64,000 nucleotides of DNA, taken from contig NC_053039.3 of assembly GCF_002575655.3 (NCBI RefSeq), positions 371,915,633-371,979,632 of the forward strand, given 5' to 3'. The stretch is from Aegilops tauschii subsp. strangulata (taxonomy: Eukaryota > Streptophyta > Magnoliopsida > Poales > Poaceae). Below the pieces are notes generated by a model. It was given only the letters and a program-made list of their open reading frames with translations. It did not search any database and was not told the DNA's origin. Position numbers and translations under genes: made by a program. Each line of letters begins with the position of its first letter. Position 1 is the first letter of the stretch. Shown here piece by piece: positions 31,720-44,001 of the stretch.

Positions 31720-34465
31720 TGTAACATCCCAAATTTTCAATTTGGAATGTTATACATAGATCATCATTTGCATATCATGTTTTGTTGCATTTTGAAAAAT
31801 CCTCAATAAATCCTAAGCAACTCAAGGACCCTCGGAGAGAGTTGGGGATTTTCTCGAATTTTCATATTTGAGTTTTCAAACGAGGATTGGGATTTTTAAT
31901 TATTTTTCTCTCCGGAAAAATATTTCATTTTCTAAATAAACGAGAGGAGAAAATATGACTTCTCCAAAACATTGAAATACTGGAGGAAAAATGTTAAAAA
32001 TCATTATTTGGAATTTATTGGATTTTATTTGCAATTTTTATTGCATTTAAAAATATGCATGTTTTCAAAATATTTATTTTTGATTTTGAAAATGTTCACC
32101 CTATTCTAGATTTTCTAACTAGACGGGAAAAATTTATTTCATATTTTTCTGATTTTTATTTATTTTTCTACGCAATATTTTCTGCGGAACATATTAAAAA
32201 AAAATACGCGCCCGCGCCGACTGGGCCAAAGGCCCAGCCGACGGCCCGCCTCGCGGCTTCCTCTTCCCGCACGGGAACCAGCGCCGCCGGAGTCCGGCCT
32301 CGCCACGGGAGCCGCCGCCGCCTCGGTTTGCCCCTCCCCCAAGCCGCCCTCGCCCCCCTCCATATATACCCCCCTCCGTTTTCGCCACCATCGCCGCCGG
32401 AGGAGCCGCCCGCCGCCGCCCGCATCTAGCCGCCGCCGCCGACCGCCTTTTGCCTCGCCGCCCGTCGCCGGAGCCCCGCCCCCTCGCCGCCGGAGCCGCC
32501 CCCCCCCCCCCCCCCCCCGAGCCCGCACCCCGCCGCCCCTCGCGCCGAGCCCGGAGCCCCTCGCCGGAGAAGCCCGACGAGGTACTGCCGTTCGTGTTGA
32601 CCGGTTTTTCTGAAGAAAAAAAACCTTTTGATTTAAAAAAAAACCCTAGATCGTTTTTTTTTCGGTTTTCTTATTTCACGAGCGTTCACCGAACCGTTCG
32701 TTTTAACGAACGCGTTCGTCGGTTTTTCTCTGTTAACGAACGTCCGTTATTTAACCGTTCGTCCGTTTTTCTTTTTCGTCGGATTTTCTCGTTATTTTCT
32801 CAGATTCGATTTCTGATCGAATTTTCGAATCTGTTTAACTTTTCGCTCGTTTATCGGAATCAGGCGATTCAAGCGCCTAGAGTTTCGTCTCGAAATTCTC
32901 TTTCCGTTTAACCTACTCAAACAAGTTTTTGCAACAGTAAAATTTGACCTAGATCCAGATTAGCAAACGAAGTTTCTTTCTTTCGCCGTTTGACTTTTGT
33001 TGCTTCTTTCGAGTTGATTCTTTTTGCAAACCGGAGTTCTTAAGTTGAACTTTCTGGTTGGATCTTTCATTCGAGTTTTACCTGTGCATTAGATGAGTAC
33101 TGATTGTATGCTTGTTTGTTTGCGATAGAGTACCCGGAGTGTGCCGCTTGTTACTTCGACTCGCTAGGTTTTGCAGATCATCAGCAAGGCAAGTAACACT
33201 TTGATCATACCCCGTTCATACCCAGTTTTATTGCATTAGATCTATTTCCTCAAACACATTGCATTATTAGGATCTAATTAAACTGTGGGTATTGGGAAGT
33301 AGTTGAGGTAGTACCTATTACCTGTTTTCTTTTATCAAACCCTTGGGAGTTACTTCTACGTTGCTTTTATTATTGCCATGCTATGCTCGTAGACGTGGAT
33401 TGGGTTTGAGAGATATTCATGACAGATGTGAGTGTTTAATAATGGTTCAACCTAAGGTGGCAACTAAAACTCACATCTGGGTGGATTGAGGCACCTGGAG
33501 AACCCAGTGTTGTCTGTATGTATAAGGTCCGCCACCCAGGCTCAAAGGGATCATAAGATTGTTCATGCTAGAAAATTCCGTGTGCAGCCACAAGCTATTA
33601 TGGGCTCTAGCATAGCTGAGTAGGTTACAAGATCTCTTGAAGAGGTGGACTAGCAGATGTAGGGGAAAGTAGGTGTACCGGTCCATCCAGAGTAGAGAGT
33701 GACTGTTTCTGAAAGACTGTGTCTCGGTCATCCGTTTCTCAAACATCATGTAGTGCGAGAATCAAGCGGAGGCGATCGAGTCTTGTGGGAAAAGTGCACA
33801 AACCTCTGCAGAGTGTACAAACTGATCATGATTAGCCGTGTCCCCGGTTATGGACAACTTGAGTATCTAGTATCTGGATTATCATTTGAATCTCATCATC
33901 GTGATACTTATAATTAATTTGGTTGGGTTAATAATGTTACTTAATTGGGATTGAGTTGGAGGTACCTTCTCAATGTTTCAACCACCATGATAGTTAATTA
34001 AAAATTTATTCCTTTGCAGTAGGATAAAATTGGCTTTTCGCAAAACTGTAACCATAGAGCTTTCTACCAGCCATATATGCATATAGTATAGCCTTATCAT
34101 TGTTCATTGCTCTCTATGTGTTGCTTTGCCAGCATATTCTATGTGCTGACCCGTTTCTGGGCTGCAACGTTTCATGTTGCAGACTTTTCAGACGACGAGT
34201 AAGGTGCCTTAGATCGTGGTCTTATACTCAGTGATGCCGCTGGAGTTGATGGACTCACTTATCTTCCAAGTCTTCCGCTGTTATCGTTATTAGATGGCCT
34301 TAAGCCATGTTTTCATTCTTATCTCTTTGGAGATATTCGATGTAATAAGTGTGTGATTGCTACTCTGTTATAAATCCTCCATTTGTACTGTGCGTGTCAG
34401 CATTACTGATCCAGGGATGACACTGGTGCACAGCAGCACAGGCCATTTGAGGTCTGGTCGCTACA
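31720..34465 (+). repeat. 5' LTR of the chromodomain Gypsy element
   Basis: Begins TGTAACATCCCAAATTTTC and ends GGTCTGGTCGCTACA. It has an AT-rich first part, then a GC-rich promoter region with tatata at about 32363-32368 and a run of 20 C at 32499-32518. A long T-rich downstream part follows. ORFs within it are repeated in the other LTR and are not genes. Confidence 0.93.
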
Positions 34466-34469
34466 AAGT

Positions 34470-34481
34470 TGGTATCAGAGC
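34470..34481 (+). other. Primer binding site, initiator Met tRNA
   Basis: tggtatcagagc, four bases after the 5' LTR: an exact complement to the 3' end of plant initiator tRNA-Met, the usual primer for this lineage. Confidence 0.88.
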
Positions 34482-34576
34482 ACACGCTGACTATAGGACA
34501 CGGCCACTAAGCTTAAGCCCTAGAAAACTTCTCTCTTCTCATTTCTGACTCCTCTCCACTTTCTACTCTTTTAGGA

Positions 34577-35308
34577 ATGGCGAATGCAAGGAGCAAGTTC
34601 ATGCAACCAGATGAAGATACGCCGTTTGGACGACATTTGAAGGAAGTCACCAAGTACTTGAACATAGGAAAACTAAGCGTCACCGGAACCTACAACGCTA
34701 CATTACCTGAAGAGGAGAGTTGGAAGATTCAAGTTATCATTCCAGGAAGAACGTTTGCGCCAATTACGGAACCCATAAGATTGGTTTTCGAAGCACCAAC
34801 TTGGAGTTTAGGGAAGAGCATGGCCGCACATATCGCCATGGGACGCATTGGAGAAGTCTATCACCAGGAGCTTAAGGATACAATTTATCAAATTTGTGGA
34901 CGTCGAGACGCGCAATGGGAGATGATCAAGACCAAGAAGGATGGATCAATTGCAGCTTTCATCCAGGAGCAGAACCAACATATTCGACGCCAGGAGAACC
35001 AGATGTGCACAGACAAGGAAGAACTGAAGAAGGCATTCACGAAGATTAAGTAGCTCCAAGAAGAACTCAAGACTACACGCGAAGACTATTTGGAAGAAAT
35101 CAACGCACTAGTCGGGAAGATTGACGACCTGGAGAATAAGATTGGATCATTCGTGGGAAATCCAGTGCCAAAAGCAGAAGTCGACGAATGCACTTGTCCG
35201 GATAACTACATCATCATCGACGACACCGACTCGGAACCAAGTGAAGACGAATGGATTGATGAAGCTGGAGCAGACATCATGGAGTCTTCAACGGATCAGA
35301 ATTTTTAG
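34577..35308 (+). pseudogene. Accessory ORF upstream of gag, unknown function
   Basis: ATG at 34577 opens about 243 codons, interrupted by one TAG (35051-35053, probably a former CAG) and ending at TAG 35306-35308. The product is not gag, pol or env-like. Residues 18-115 read as helix (FGRHLKEVTKYLNIG), three strands (LSVTGTYNATL, SWKIQVIIP, IRLVFEA) and a helix (GKSMAAHIAMGRIGEVYHQE). This order resembles a double-stranded-RNA-binding fold, though that is inference only. Residues from about 130 to 205 form a heptad-rich coiled coil (QNQHIRRQENQ, then LQEELKTTREDYLEEI), followed by an acidic tail (DDTDSEPSEDEW). It sits between the primer binding site and gag in the same orientation, so it would be the first ORF of the genomic RNA. 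Confidence 0.75.
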
Positions 35309-35507
35309 TAGACTACCATATCAGTAGTAGTTTTCCCCCATTTAGTAGTATAGCTCAAGCACTTTGTAACGTTAGTTAGATCGTTTGTTTTGCCTTGTTT
35401 GGATTGATTGAGTGATATTGATTGAATTTGTCTCATGAGCATATGGGTAGTGTTTTCTCTCTAGACCTCATTCTATTCTAAACTCTCATCTTTTCTAAAC
35501 CTATCAG

Positions 35508-38189
35508 ATGCCTCTGAGACGCGACACCGGATTTGTTTTCCCGCCAGAGATCACCCAGTTGATTCAGCAACAGAATGCCCTGATGCAAGTGTTAGTTCAG
35601 AACCAAGGCAACAACCACAACAACAACCCACCGCCACCACCACCTGTTGATCACTTAGCCCGTTTCTTAAGGCTAAACCCGCCGGTGTTCTCCAGTAGCA
35701 CCGAGCCGATTGTAGCAGATGATTGGCTCCGCAAAGTAGGAAGGGAGCTGACCACTGCAGGATGCACAGATGCGGAAAGAGTGCGTTTTGCCGCACATCA
35801 GCTTGATGGACCCGCAGCATCATGGTGGGAGAATTATACAGCCACGCACCCTATTGACACAGTCACATGGGACCAGTTTCAGCAAGCTTTCCGTACAACT
35901 CATGTTTCAGCAGGAGCTATGGCTATGAATAAGCGTGAGTTTCGCAACCTACGCCAAGGAGGACGCACCGTAGGCCAGTATGTGGAAGAGTTCAGTAAGT
36001 TAGCACGTTATGCACCAGATGACGTTGCTACGGATGCTGCCAAGCAGGAGAAATTTCTGGAAGGACTGAATGATGAGCTGAGTATGCAGTTGATGGTAGC
36101 AACCTTCAACAACTACCAAGAGCTGGTAGATAGAGCTCTCATGATTGAAGGGAAGCAACAGCAGATTGAAAACCGCAAGAGGAAGTATGGACAAGGGAAG
36201 TATAATTCTGGAGCCCAGCAGAAGCCACGATTTACCCCGAAGCCGGGAGGACAGTTTCAGCATACCCATGGAGGAGGTAGTTCGCACAACCATAATGGCT
36301 CCAAGAATGGTAATGGGAATGGAGGAGGAAACGGACAGAACCGCACCAACCCATCTACCCCAACCAAGAGAGATCTAAGTCACATTACTTGTTTCAAGTG
36401 CCAGAAGACGGGACATTATGCAACTGATTGTCCCGAAGCCCAAAATGGAAACGGCAATGGAAGCTCTGGGAAGAAGCCGAACCCGTTCAACAAAGGACAT
36501 GTGAACCACGTGAGCGTGGAGGAGATCGAAGCTCAGCCTGATGCAGTAATAGGTAAGTTTTTGGTTAAGTCATTTACTGCAACTGTTCTTTTCGATACTG
36601 GTGCATCGCATTCATACATATCAAGGGGATTCGTAAACAAGTTTAAGATGTCCACCCAAGTTCTCAAAAGCCCCATGTTAGTAACCTCGCCAGGAGCAGA
36701 GTATATGGCCACCCAAGGATGTTTTAAGATACCGTTGGCCATTGGAAGGCATGTTTTCCCCACAGACCTCATTGTTTTGGAATCGCAAGGTTTGGATGTG
36801 ATTTTGGGAATGGATTGGCTATCATTGTATGGAGGAAACATCGATTGTGCCAGCAAGACTATTTTGCTTACCACCCCGGAAGGAAAAAGGATCAAGTATG
36901 TATCCAGGCACATGCCGAAGAGGACTCAAGTGAATTCCTTATCAGGAGTTGTACAGGAGGAAGTACCAGTGGTGAAGGATTATCCGGATGTATTTCCAGA
37001 GGAGTTGCCAGGCATGCCACCAGACAGAGACATTGAGTTTTTGATTGAACTTTTGCCAGGCACAGGGCCAATATCTAAGAGACCGTACAGGATGCCCGCA
37101 AAGGATTTGGAGGAAATTAAGAAACAGATCAAGGAGTTACTGGATAAAGGCTATATTCGCCCAAGTTCGTCACCTTGGGGATCACCAGTACTTCTAGTAG
37201 AGAAGAAAGATGGATCACTAAGGATGGTTGTTGATTACCGAGGATTGAATGAAGTGACCATCAAAAACAAGTACCCACTGCCGATGATCAATGATTTGTT
37301 TGACCGCCTGCAAGGAGCTAAAGTGTTTTCCAAGATCGACCTACGATCAGGATACCATCAGTTAAAGATTCGAGAGCAGGATATACCCAAGACAACATTT
37401 ACCACCAGATATGGATTGTATGAGTATACCGTTATGTCATTTGGACTGACTAACGCACCGGCCTATTTCATGAACCTGATGAACAAAGTGTTTATGGAGT
37501 TTTTGGATAAGTTCGTCGTGGTGTTCATTGATGATATTTTAATCTTTTCCAAGGATGAAGAAGAGCATGAGGAGCATTTACGATTGGTACTTGAGAAGCT
37601 CAGAGAACATCAGTTATATGCTAAGTTCAGAAAATGTGAGTTTTGGTTGAAGGAAGTTGAATTCCTTGGACATGTTATTTCTGGAGAAGGAATAGCAGTA
37701 GACCCTGCCAAGGTTGACACAGTGACAAGTTGGGAATCGCCCACTACAGTTGGAGAGATCCGGAGTTTTCTTGGACTCGCAGGATACTACCGGAGATTTA
37801 TCGAGAATTTCTCAAGGATTGCTAAGCCCATGACTGAGCTATTGAAGAAGGACACCAAATTCAATTGGACCGAGGAATGTGAAGCTAGTTTCCAGGAGTT
37901 GAAGAAACGATTGGTTACATCACCAGTGTTGATTCTGCCAGACCAACGCAAGGACTATGAAGTTTATTGCGACGCTTCTCGTCGAGGACTTGGAGCAGTG
38001 CTTATGCAGGAAGGAAGAGTTGTTTTGTATGCTTCACGACAACTTAAACCCCATGAGAAGAATTATGCTATGCATGATTTGGAATTAGCAGCCGTGGTGC
38101 ATGCATTGAAGACATGGAGACATTTTCTCATCGGAAACCATTGTGAAGTGTACACGGATCACAAGAGTTTGAAGTACATTTTCACGTAG
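35508..38189 (+). pseudogene. gag-protease-RT-RNaseH of the chromodomain Gypsy element
   Basis: 893-codon ORF from ATG 35508. Gag core: [20 protein letters not shown] and [18 protein letters not shown]; then the zinc knuckle [14 protein letters not shown] (36390-36431). Protease: [12 protein letters not shown], with D-T-G at 36594-36602. [32 protein letters not shown] and catalytic FIDDILIFS (37524-37550). RNase [16 protein letters not shown] and [13 protein letters not shown], up to [12 protein letters not shown]. The ORF is cut by TAG 38187-38189, where the next codons continue the family sequence in frame, so this was probably CAG. Gag would form particles and RT/RNase H make the cDNA. Confidence 0.93.
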
Positions 38190-39880
38190 AAGGAGTTAAA
38201 CCTCAGACAGAGGAGATGGTTGGAGCTCATCAAAGACTATGATATGAGATTGCATTATCACCCCGGAAAGGCTAACGTACTAGCAGACGCGTTGAGCCGC
38301 AAGAGTCATGTCAGCACCCTCATGACAGGAGAGTTACCTCAGGAGTTAGCCGAGGACATACGTGAGCTATGTTTGGAGATAGTCCCTAGAGGCTATTTAG
38401 CGACATTGGAGATTCAGTCTACCTTGATGGAAAGGATCAGAGAAGCTCAGAAGTCAGACAAGGAGATTGAAGTGATAAAGGAGCCAAGGGATTTCGTGAG
38501 GATGAGCACAATACCTTATGGTTCGAGGACCGAGTATATGTGCCAAATGATCCGGAGATCAGGAAGTTGATTTTGCAAGAAGCCCATGATTCACCGTACT
38601 CGATTCACCCAGGGAATACCAAGATGTATTTGGATTTGAAGAATACTTTCTGGTGGACCGGAATGAAGAAGGATATTGCGGAGTTCGTAGCAGTTTGTGA
38701 TGTATGTCAGAGAGTGAAGGCAGAGCATCAGAAGCCAGCAGGATTGTTACAACCATTGCCGATACCCGAATGGAAGTGGGATAAAATAGGCATGGATTTT
38801 ATCACAGGATTACCCAGGACCCGTTCAGGCTATGACTCAATATGGGTTGTAGTCGACCGTTTGACGAAAGTGGCTCATTTCATTCCAGTGAAGACCACTT
38901 ACACCAGTGCTAAGTTGGCAAAGATATACATGACCAGGATAGTATGTTTGCATGGAGTTCCGAGGACCATTGTATCAGACAGAGGAACCCAATTTACCTC
39001 GAAGTTTTGGAAGCAGTTACATGAAACGTTGGGAACCAGGCTGGAATTTAGTACAGCATTTCATCCGCAGACAGATGGACAGACCGAGAGAGTCAACCAG
39101 ATTTTGGAGGACATGTTGAGAGCATGTGCACTAGATTATGGATCTAGTTGGGACGACAATTTGCCATATGCGGAGTTTTCGTATAACAACAGTTATCAAA
39201 CCAGTTTGAAGATGGCCCCTTTCGAAGCTTTGTACGGAAGGAGGTGTAGAACACCGTTGTTATGGGACGAAGTTGGAGATCGTCAGTTGTTTGGACCAGA
39301 TTTGATTAAGGAGTCTGAACAGAAAGTAAGGTTGATTCGCGATAGGCTCAAAGTAGCCCAGTCCAGGTAGAAGAGTTATGCTGATTCTAAACGCAAGGAG
39401 ACAGTTCACAAAATCGGAGACAGAGTGTATCTTCGAGTATCACCACTTCGAGGAGTTAAGCGCTTTGGAGTTAAGGGAAAGTTAGCGCCTCGTTTTATCG
39501 GACCATACAGAGTGTTGGAACGTATGGGAGAAGTTGCCTACAAGCTGGAATTGCCCGAAGGATTGTCTGAAGTTCATGATGTATTCCATGTTTCACAGTT
39601 GAAGAAGTGCCACGCAGAGATGGCTGAGATACGGCTGAGAGATACTGTGCCACTGGAAGCGATTCAGTTGGAAAGTGATTTGACCTATGAGGAGAAGCCA
39701 GTTAAGATTCTCGAGTATGCCAGCCGAGTTACCCGCAACAAGGTTATCAAGTTTTGCAAAGTCCAGTGGAGTCACCACACAGAAGATGAGGCCACCTGGG
39801 AGCGAGAGGAAGATCTACGGAAAAACCACTCCCACCTGTTTTCTAGCCAACCCGAATCTCGAGGGCGAGATTCATCTTAA
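38190..39880 (+). pseudogene. RNaseH end, integrase and chromodomain of the Gypsy element
   Basis: 38190-about 38480 continues the pol frame (RQRRWLELIKDYDMRLHYHP, LADALSRKSH). A small deletion near 38480-38495 shifts the frame; from there to 39880 a different frame is used. Integrase: H-H-C-C finger (HPGNTKMYLD, CDVCQ), catalytic D in GMDFITGLP, D in VSDRGTQF and E in TERVNQILED. TAG 39368-39370 interrupts the end of integrase, again at an expected CAG. The C-terminal part (39371-39880) holds the GPYRVLERMGEVAYKLELP module and a chromodomain-like end (ILEYASRVTRNKVIKFCKVQ, then WEREEDLRKNH). Chromodomains in this lineage bind histone marks and direct insertion into heterochromatin. Confidence 0.9.
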
Positions 39881-39890
39881 GGGGGGTAGG
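39879..39890 (+). other. Polypurine tract
   Basis: aaggggggtagg, two bases before the 3' LTR: the RNase H-resistant primer for plus-strand DNA synthesis. Confidence 0.85.
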
Positions 39891-39892
39891 TT

Positions 39893-42615
39893 TGTAACAT
39901 CCCAAATTTTCAATTTGGAATGTTATACATAGATCATCATTTGCATATCATGTTTTGTTGCATTTTGACAAATCCTCAATAAATCCTAAGCAACTCAAGG
40001 ACCCTCGGAGAGAGTTGGGGATTTTCTCGAATTTTCATATTTGAGTTTTCAAACGAGGATTGGGATTTTTAACTATTTTTCTCTCCGGAAAAATATTTCA
40101 TTTTCTAAATAAACGAGAGGAGAAAATATGACTTCTCCAAAACATTGAAATACTGGAGGAAAAATGTTAAAAATCATTATTTGGAATTTATTGGATTTTA
40201 TTTGCAATTTTTATTGCATTTAAAAATATGCATGTTTTCAAAATATTTATTTTTGATTTTGAAAATGTTCACCCTATTCTAGATTTTCTAACTAGACGGG
40301 GAAAATTTATTTCATATTTTTCTGATTTTTATTTATTTTTCTACGCAATATTTTCCGTGGAACATATTAAAAAAAAATACGCGCCCGCGCCGACTGGGCC
40401 AAAGGCCCAGCCGACGGCCCGCCTCGCGGCTTCCTCTTCCCGCACGGGAACCAGCGCCGCCGGAGTCCGGCCTCGCCACGGGAGCCGCCGCCGCCTCGGT
40501 TTGCCCCTCCCCCAAGCCGCCCTCGCCCCCCTCCATATATACCCCCCTCCGTTTTCGCCACCATCGCCGCCGGAGGAGCCGCCCGCCGCCGCCCGCATCT
40601 AGCCGTCGCCGCCCGTCGCCGGAGCCCCGCCCCCTCGCCGCCGGAGCCGCCCCCCCCCCAGCCCGCACCCCGCCGCCCCTTGCGCCGAGCCCGGAGCCCC
40701 GCCGGAGCCCCTCGCCGGAGAAGCCCGACGAGGTACTGCCGTTCGTGTTGACCGGTTTTTCTGAAGAAAAAAAACCTTTTGATTTTAAAAAAACCCCTAG
40801 ATCGGTTTTTTTCGGTTTTCTTATTTCACGAGCGTTCACCGAACCGTTCGTTTTAACGAACGCGTTCGTCGGTTTTTCTCTGTTAACGAACGTCCGTTAT
40901 TTAACCGTTCGTCCGTTTTTCTTTTTCGTCGGATTTTCTCGTTATTTTCTCAGATTCGATTTCTGATCGAATTTTCGAATCTGTTTAACTTTTCGCTCGT
41001 TTATCGGAATCAGGCGATTCAAGCGCCTAGAGTTTCGTCTCGAAATTCTCTTTCCGTTTAACCTACTCAAACAAGTTTTTGCAACAGTAAAATTTGACCT
41101 AGATCCAGATTAGCAAACGAAGTTTCTTTCTTTCGCCGTTTGACTTTTGTTGCTTCTTTCGAGTTGATTCTTTTTGCAAACCGGAGTTCTTAAGTTGAAC
41201 TTTCTGGTTGGATCTTTCATTCGAGTTTTACCTGTGCATTAGATGAGTACTGATTGTATGCTTGTTTGTTTGCGATAGAGTACCCGGAGTGTGCCGCTTG
41301 TTACTTCGACTCGCTAGGTTTTGCAGATCATCAGCAAGGCAAGTAACACTTTGATCATACCCCGTTCATACCCAGTTTTATTGCATTAGATCTATTTCCT
41401 CAAACACATTGCATTATTAGGATCTAATTAAACTGTGGGTATTGGGAAGTAGTTGAGGTAGTACCTATTACCTGTTTTCTTTTATCAAACCCTTGGGAGT
41501 TACTTCTACGTTGCTTTTATTATTGCCATGCTATGCTTGTAGACGTGGATTGGGTTTGAGAGATATTCATGACAGATGTGAGTGTTTAATAATGGTTCAA
41601 CCTAAGGTGGCAACTAAAACTCACATCTGGGTGGATTGAGGCACCTGGAGAACCCAGTGTTGTCTGTATGTATAAGGTCCGCCACCCAGGCTCAAAGGGA
41701 TCATAAGATTGTTCATGCTAGAAAATTCCGTGTGCAGCCACAAGCTATTATGGGCTCTAGCATAGCTGAGTAGGTTACAAGATCTCTTGAAGAGGTGGAC
41801 TAGCAGATGTAGGGGAAAGTAGGTGTACCGGTCCATCCAGAGTAGAGAGTGACTGTTTCTGAAAGACTGTGTCTCGGTCATCCGTTTCTCAAACATCATG
41901 TAGTGCGAGAATCAAGCGGAGGCGATCGAGTCTTGTGGGAAAAGTGCACAAACCTCTGCAGAGTGTACAAACTGATCATGATTAGCCGTGTCCCCGGTTA
42001 TGGACAACTTGAGTATCTAGTATCTGGATTATCATTTGAATCTCATCATCGTGATACTTATAATTAATTTGGTTGGGTTAATAATGTTACTTAATTGGGA
42101 TTGAGTTGGAGGTACCTTCTCAATGTTTCAACCACCATGATAGTTAATTAAAAATTTATTCCTTTGCAGTAGGATAAAATTGGCTTTTCGCAAAACTGTA
42201 ACCATAGAGCTTTCTACCAGCCATATATGCATATAGTATAGCCTTATCATTGTTCATTGCTCTCTATGTGTTGCTTTGCCAGCATATTCTATGTGCTGAC
42301 CCGTTTCTGGGCTGCAACGTTTCATGTTGCAGACTTTTCAGACGACGAGTAAGGTGCCTTAGGTCGTGGTCTTATACTCAGTGATGCCGCTGGAGTTGAT
42401 GGACTCACTTATCTTCCAAGTCTTCCGCTGTTATCGTTATTAGATGGCCTTAAGCCATGTTTTCATTCTTATCTCTTTGGAGATATTCGATGTAATAAGT
42501 GTGTGATTGCTACTCTGTTATAAATCCTCCATTTGTACTGTGCGTGTCAGCATTACTGATCCAGGGATGACACTGGTGCACAGCAGCACAGGCCATTTGA
42601 GGTCTGGCCGCTACA
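39893..42615 (+). repeat. 3' LTR of the chromodomain Gypsy element
   Basis: 2723 bp, near-identical to 31720-34465. Most length difference comes from the GC-rich promoter region: the C-run is about 9 long instead of 20, one short GCC-rich stretch is missing and another is duplicated. Ends GGTCTGGCCGCTACA, followed by TSD gctgg. Confidence 0.93.
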
Positions 42616-44001
42616 GCTGGACTTTGGGGTTGCTCAAACGTCATCAGTATCACGGTGATCATAACGACAACTTACAGGTTCATCGGAAAGTTTGACAAGC
42701 GACTAGATAGCTCGATAGTGGGATTTGCTCGTCCAACGATGGAGAGATACTCTTAAGGCCCTCTCAGTGTTAAGGTATCCATCATTGCTTGGCCAGACAC
42801 AGGTGACTATGTCACGGGGATGCCGGAACATTTCAACGAGAAAGAAGAACAAAATCGGCAACGGGATCAATGGTATGGTGAGCATGTGCATGACTCAGGA
42901 GGATACCGATGCATCCTGGCTGTTGTAAAGTATCACGAAGCAAAGGGAGCATCACATGATAACCATAGGTTCACTTGAATGTCATTCGTCTACTCATAGC
43001 GATCGATATGGACGTCCACGGTTCTGGTGTTGGTTATTGAACGAAGGAGTTCCATTCATGTTTATGATTCACGGAACCTACCGGGTCACAAGCTTAAGGT
43101 AATCACGATCTGCTGAGTGTTAGTAGGACGAGAGTATGGAGGATTTATTTCTGGAATTGTTTCATTAGTATTCGGAATAGTTTTGAGAGGAACCGGAAGC
43201 GTTTCGGGGTCACCAGAAGAGTTTCAGAGTTTATCAGGCAATACCGTGTATTATCGATAAATAATATATAGGTGGAAAATGTTTCTGGAGATGTTAAATT
43301 ATATATAACTAGTAATTATTAGAGGGCTTTTATATTTAATTTAATATCAACGGGCCTTAAAAGGCCAAAAGATGGAGAGAGAATTGGGCCACAAGGGCCC
43401 ATGTAGGGGAGGCGCCCCTTTCCCCCTTGAGGGAGGCCGAATTGGGGTGGAGGAAGGACTCCTCCTTCCCCCTTTTGGCTGGCGCAAGGAGGAGAATCCT
43501 GACCCTCCTTGTGGCACCCCTCCCTCTCCCCTCAACCTATATATACTAGAGGTCCAAGGCACTTTGAAGACACAAGTTTTGGAGCCTCCTCTAGTTCCCC
43601 TAGTTCTAATTCTAGTTGATCCTAGTTTATCAATTAGAGCTTGACCTAGATCCTATAATCCTCATAATTAGAAGTCTAGTGTGGTTCTAATATCCTCCCT
43701 CTAGTTTTTCGGCAACGATTAGCTCTGGACGGTGAAGTGTTGTTGGATCGTGAAGATCGTACGCTTGCAACCAAGTAGAGAGGCCGTGCTTTCGGTCTTC
43801 CGTTCGAGGGATCGTCCGAGGGCGGTTTGCGGGATCATCATCAACGGTTCGAGGGACTCCAAGTACGATCTACACCGACTCGTCTTCTTCCCTGCAACTC
43901 CGGAGTCGGTAACGATCGTCGATCCAAACCCTATATGCATCTTCATATTGTTCCTAGGTGGTCGTAGGGAGAATTTTTTTGTTTTCTACTATGTTTCCCA
44001 A

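Larger units (their letters stand above)
31720..42615 (+). mobile_element. Complete chromodomain Gypsy element (Tekay/Del-like), TSD gctgg
   Basis: 10.9-kb element with 2.7-kb LTRs (31720-34465 and 39893-42615), TG...CA ends and a perfect 5-bp duplication gctgg (31715-31719 and 42616-42620). Order: LTR, primer binding site, extra ORF, gag-protease-RT-RNaseH-integrase-chromodomain, polypurine tract, LTR. Long LTRs, a C-terminal chromodomain and the order RT before integrase place it with Tekay/Del chromoviruses. By hand the LTRs differ by roughly 12 substitutions plus length changes in C-runs, about 0.4-0.5%, i.e. about 0.2 million years at 1.3e-8. Three TAG codons and one frameshift break its ORFs. 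Confidence 0.95.
31031..44001 (+). mobile_element. 5'-truncated Copia element: internal end plus 3' LTR, split by a Gypsy insertion
   Basis: 31031-31293 is the end of an internal domain, finishing in tgactctagtgcaattggaa just before the LTR (purine-rich tract). The 3' LTR starts TGTTGGAAATATGCCC at 31294, is interrupted at 31719 by the Gypsy element, and resumes at 42621, running to gtttcccaa at about 44001. Its terminal ACA is altered where it joins the next LTR fragment. It aligns throughout with the solo LTR 22732-24487, including the TATA region (near 43540). The rest of the element is missing. A local duplication (atatatacaaagcctgtttc, twice at about 31031 and 31084) is in the internal remnant. 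Confidence 0.75.

Noticed and set aside
32160..32911. ORFs in the GC-rich part of the chromodomain Gypsy LTR, repeated near 40333-40966
   Set aside because: Present in both LTRs with frame differences; LTR leader sequence, not coding.
34470..34481. tRNA-Met-like sequences next to LTRs (also at 27916, 48086 and 19190)
   Set aside because: They are only the 11-13 nt primer binding sites of retrotransposons; no tRNA genes were found.
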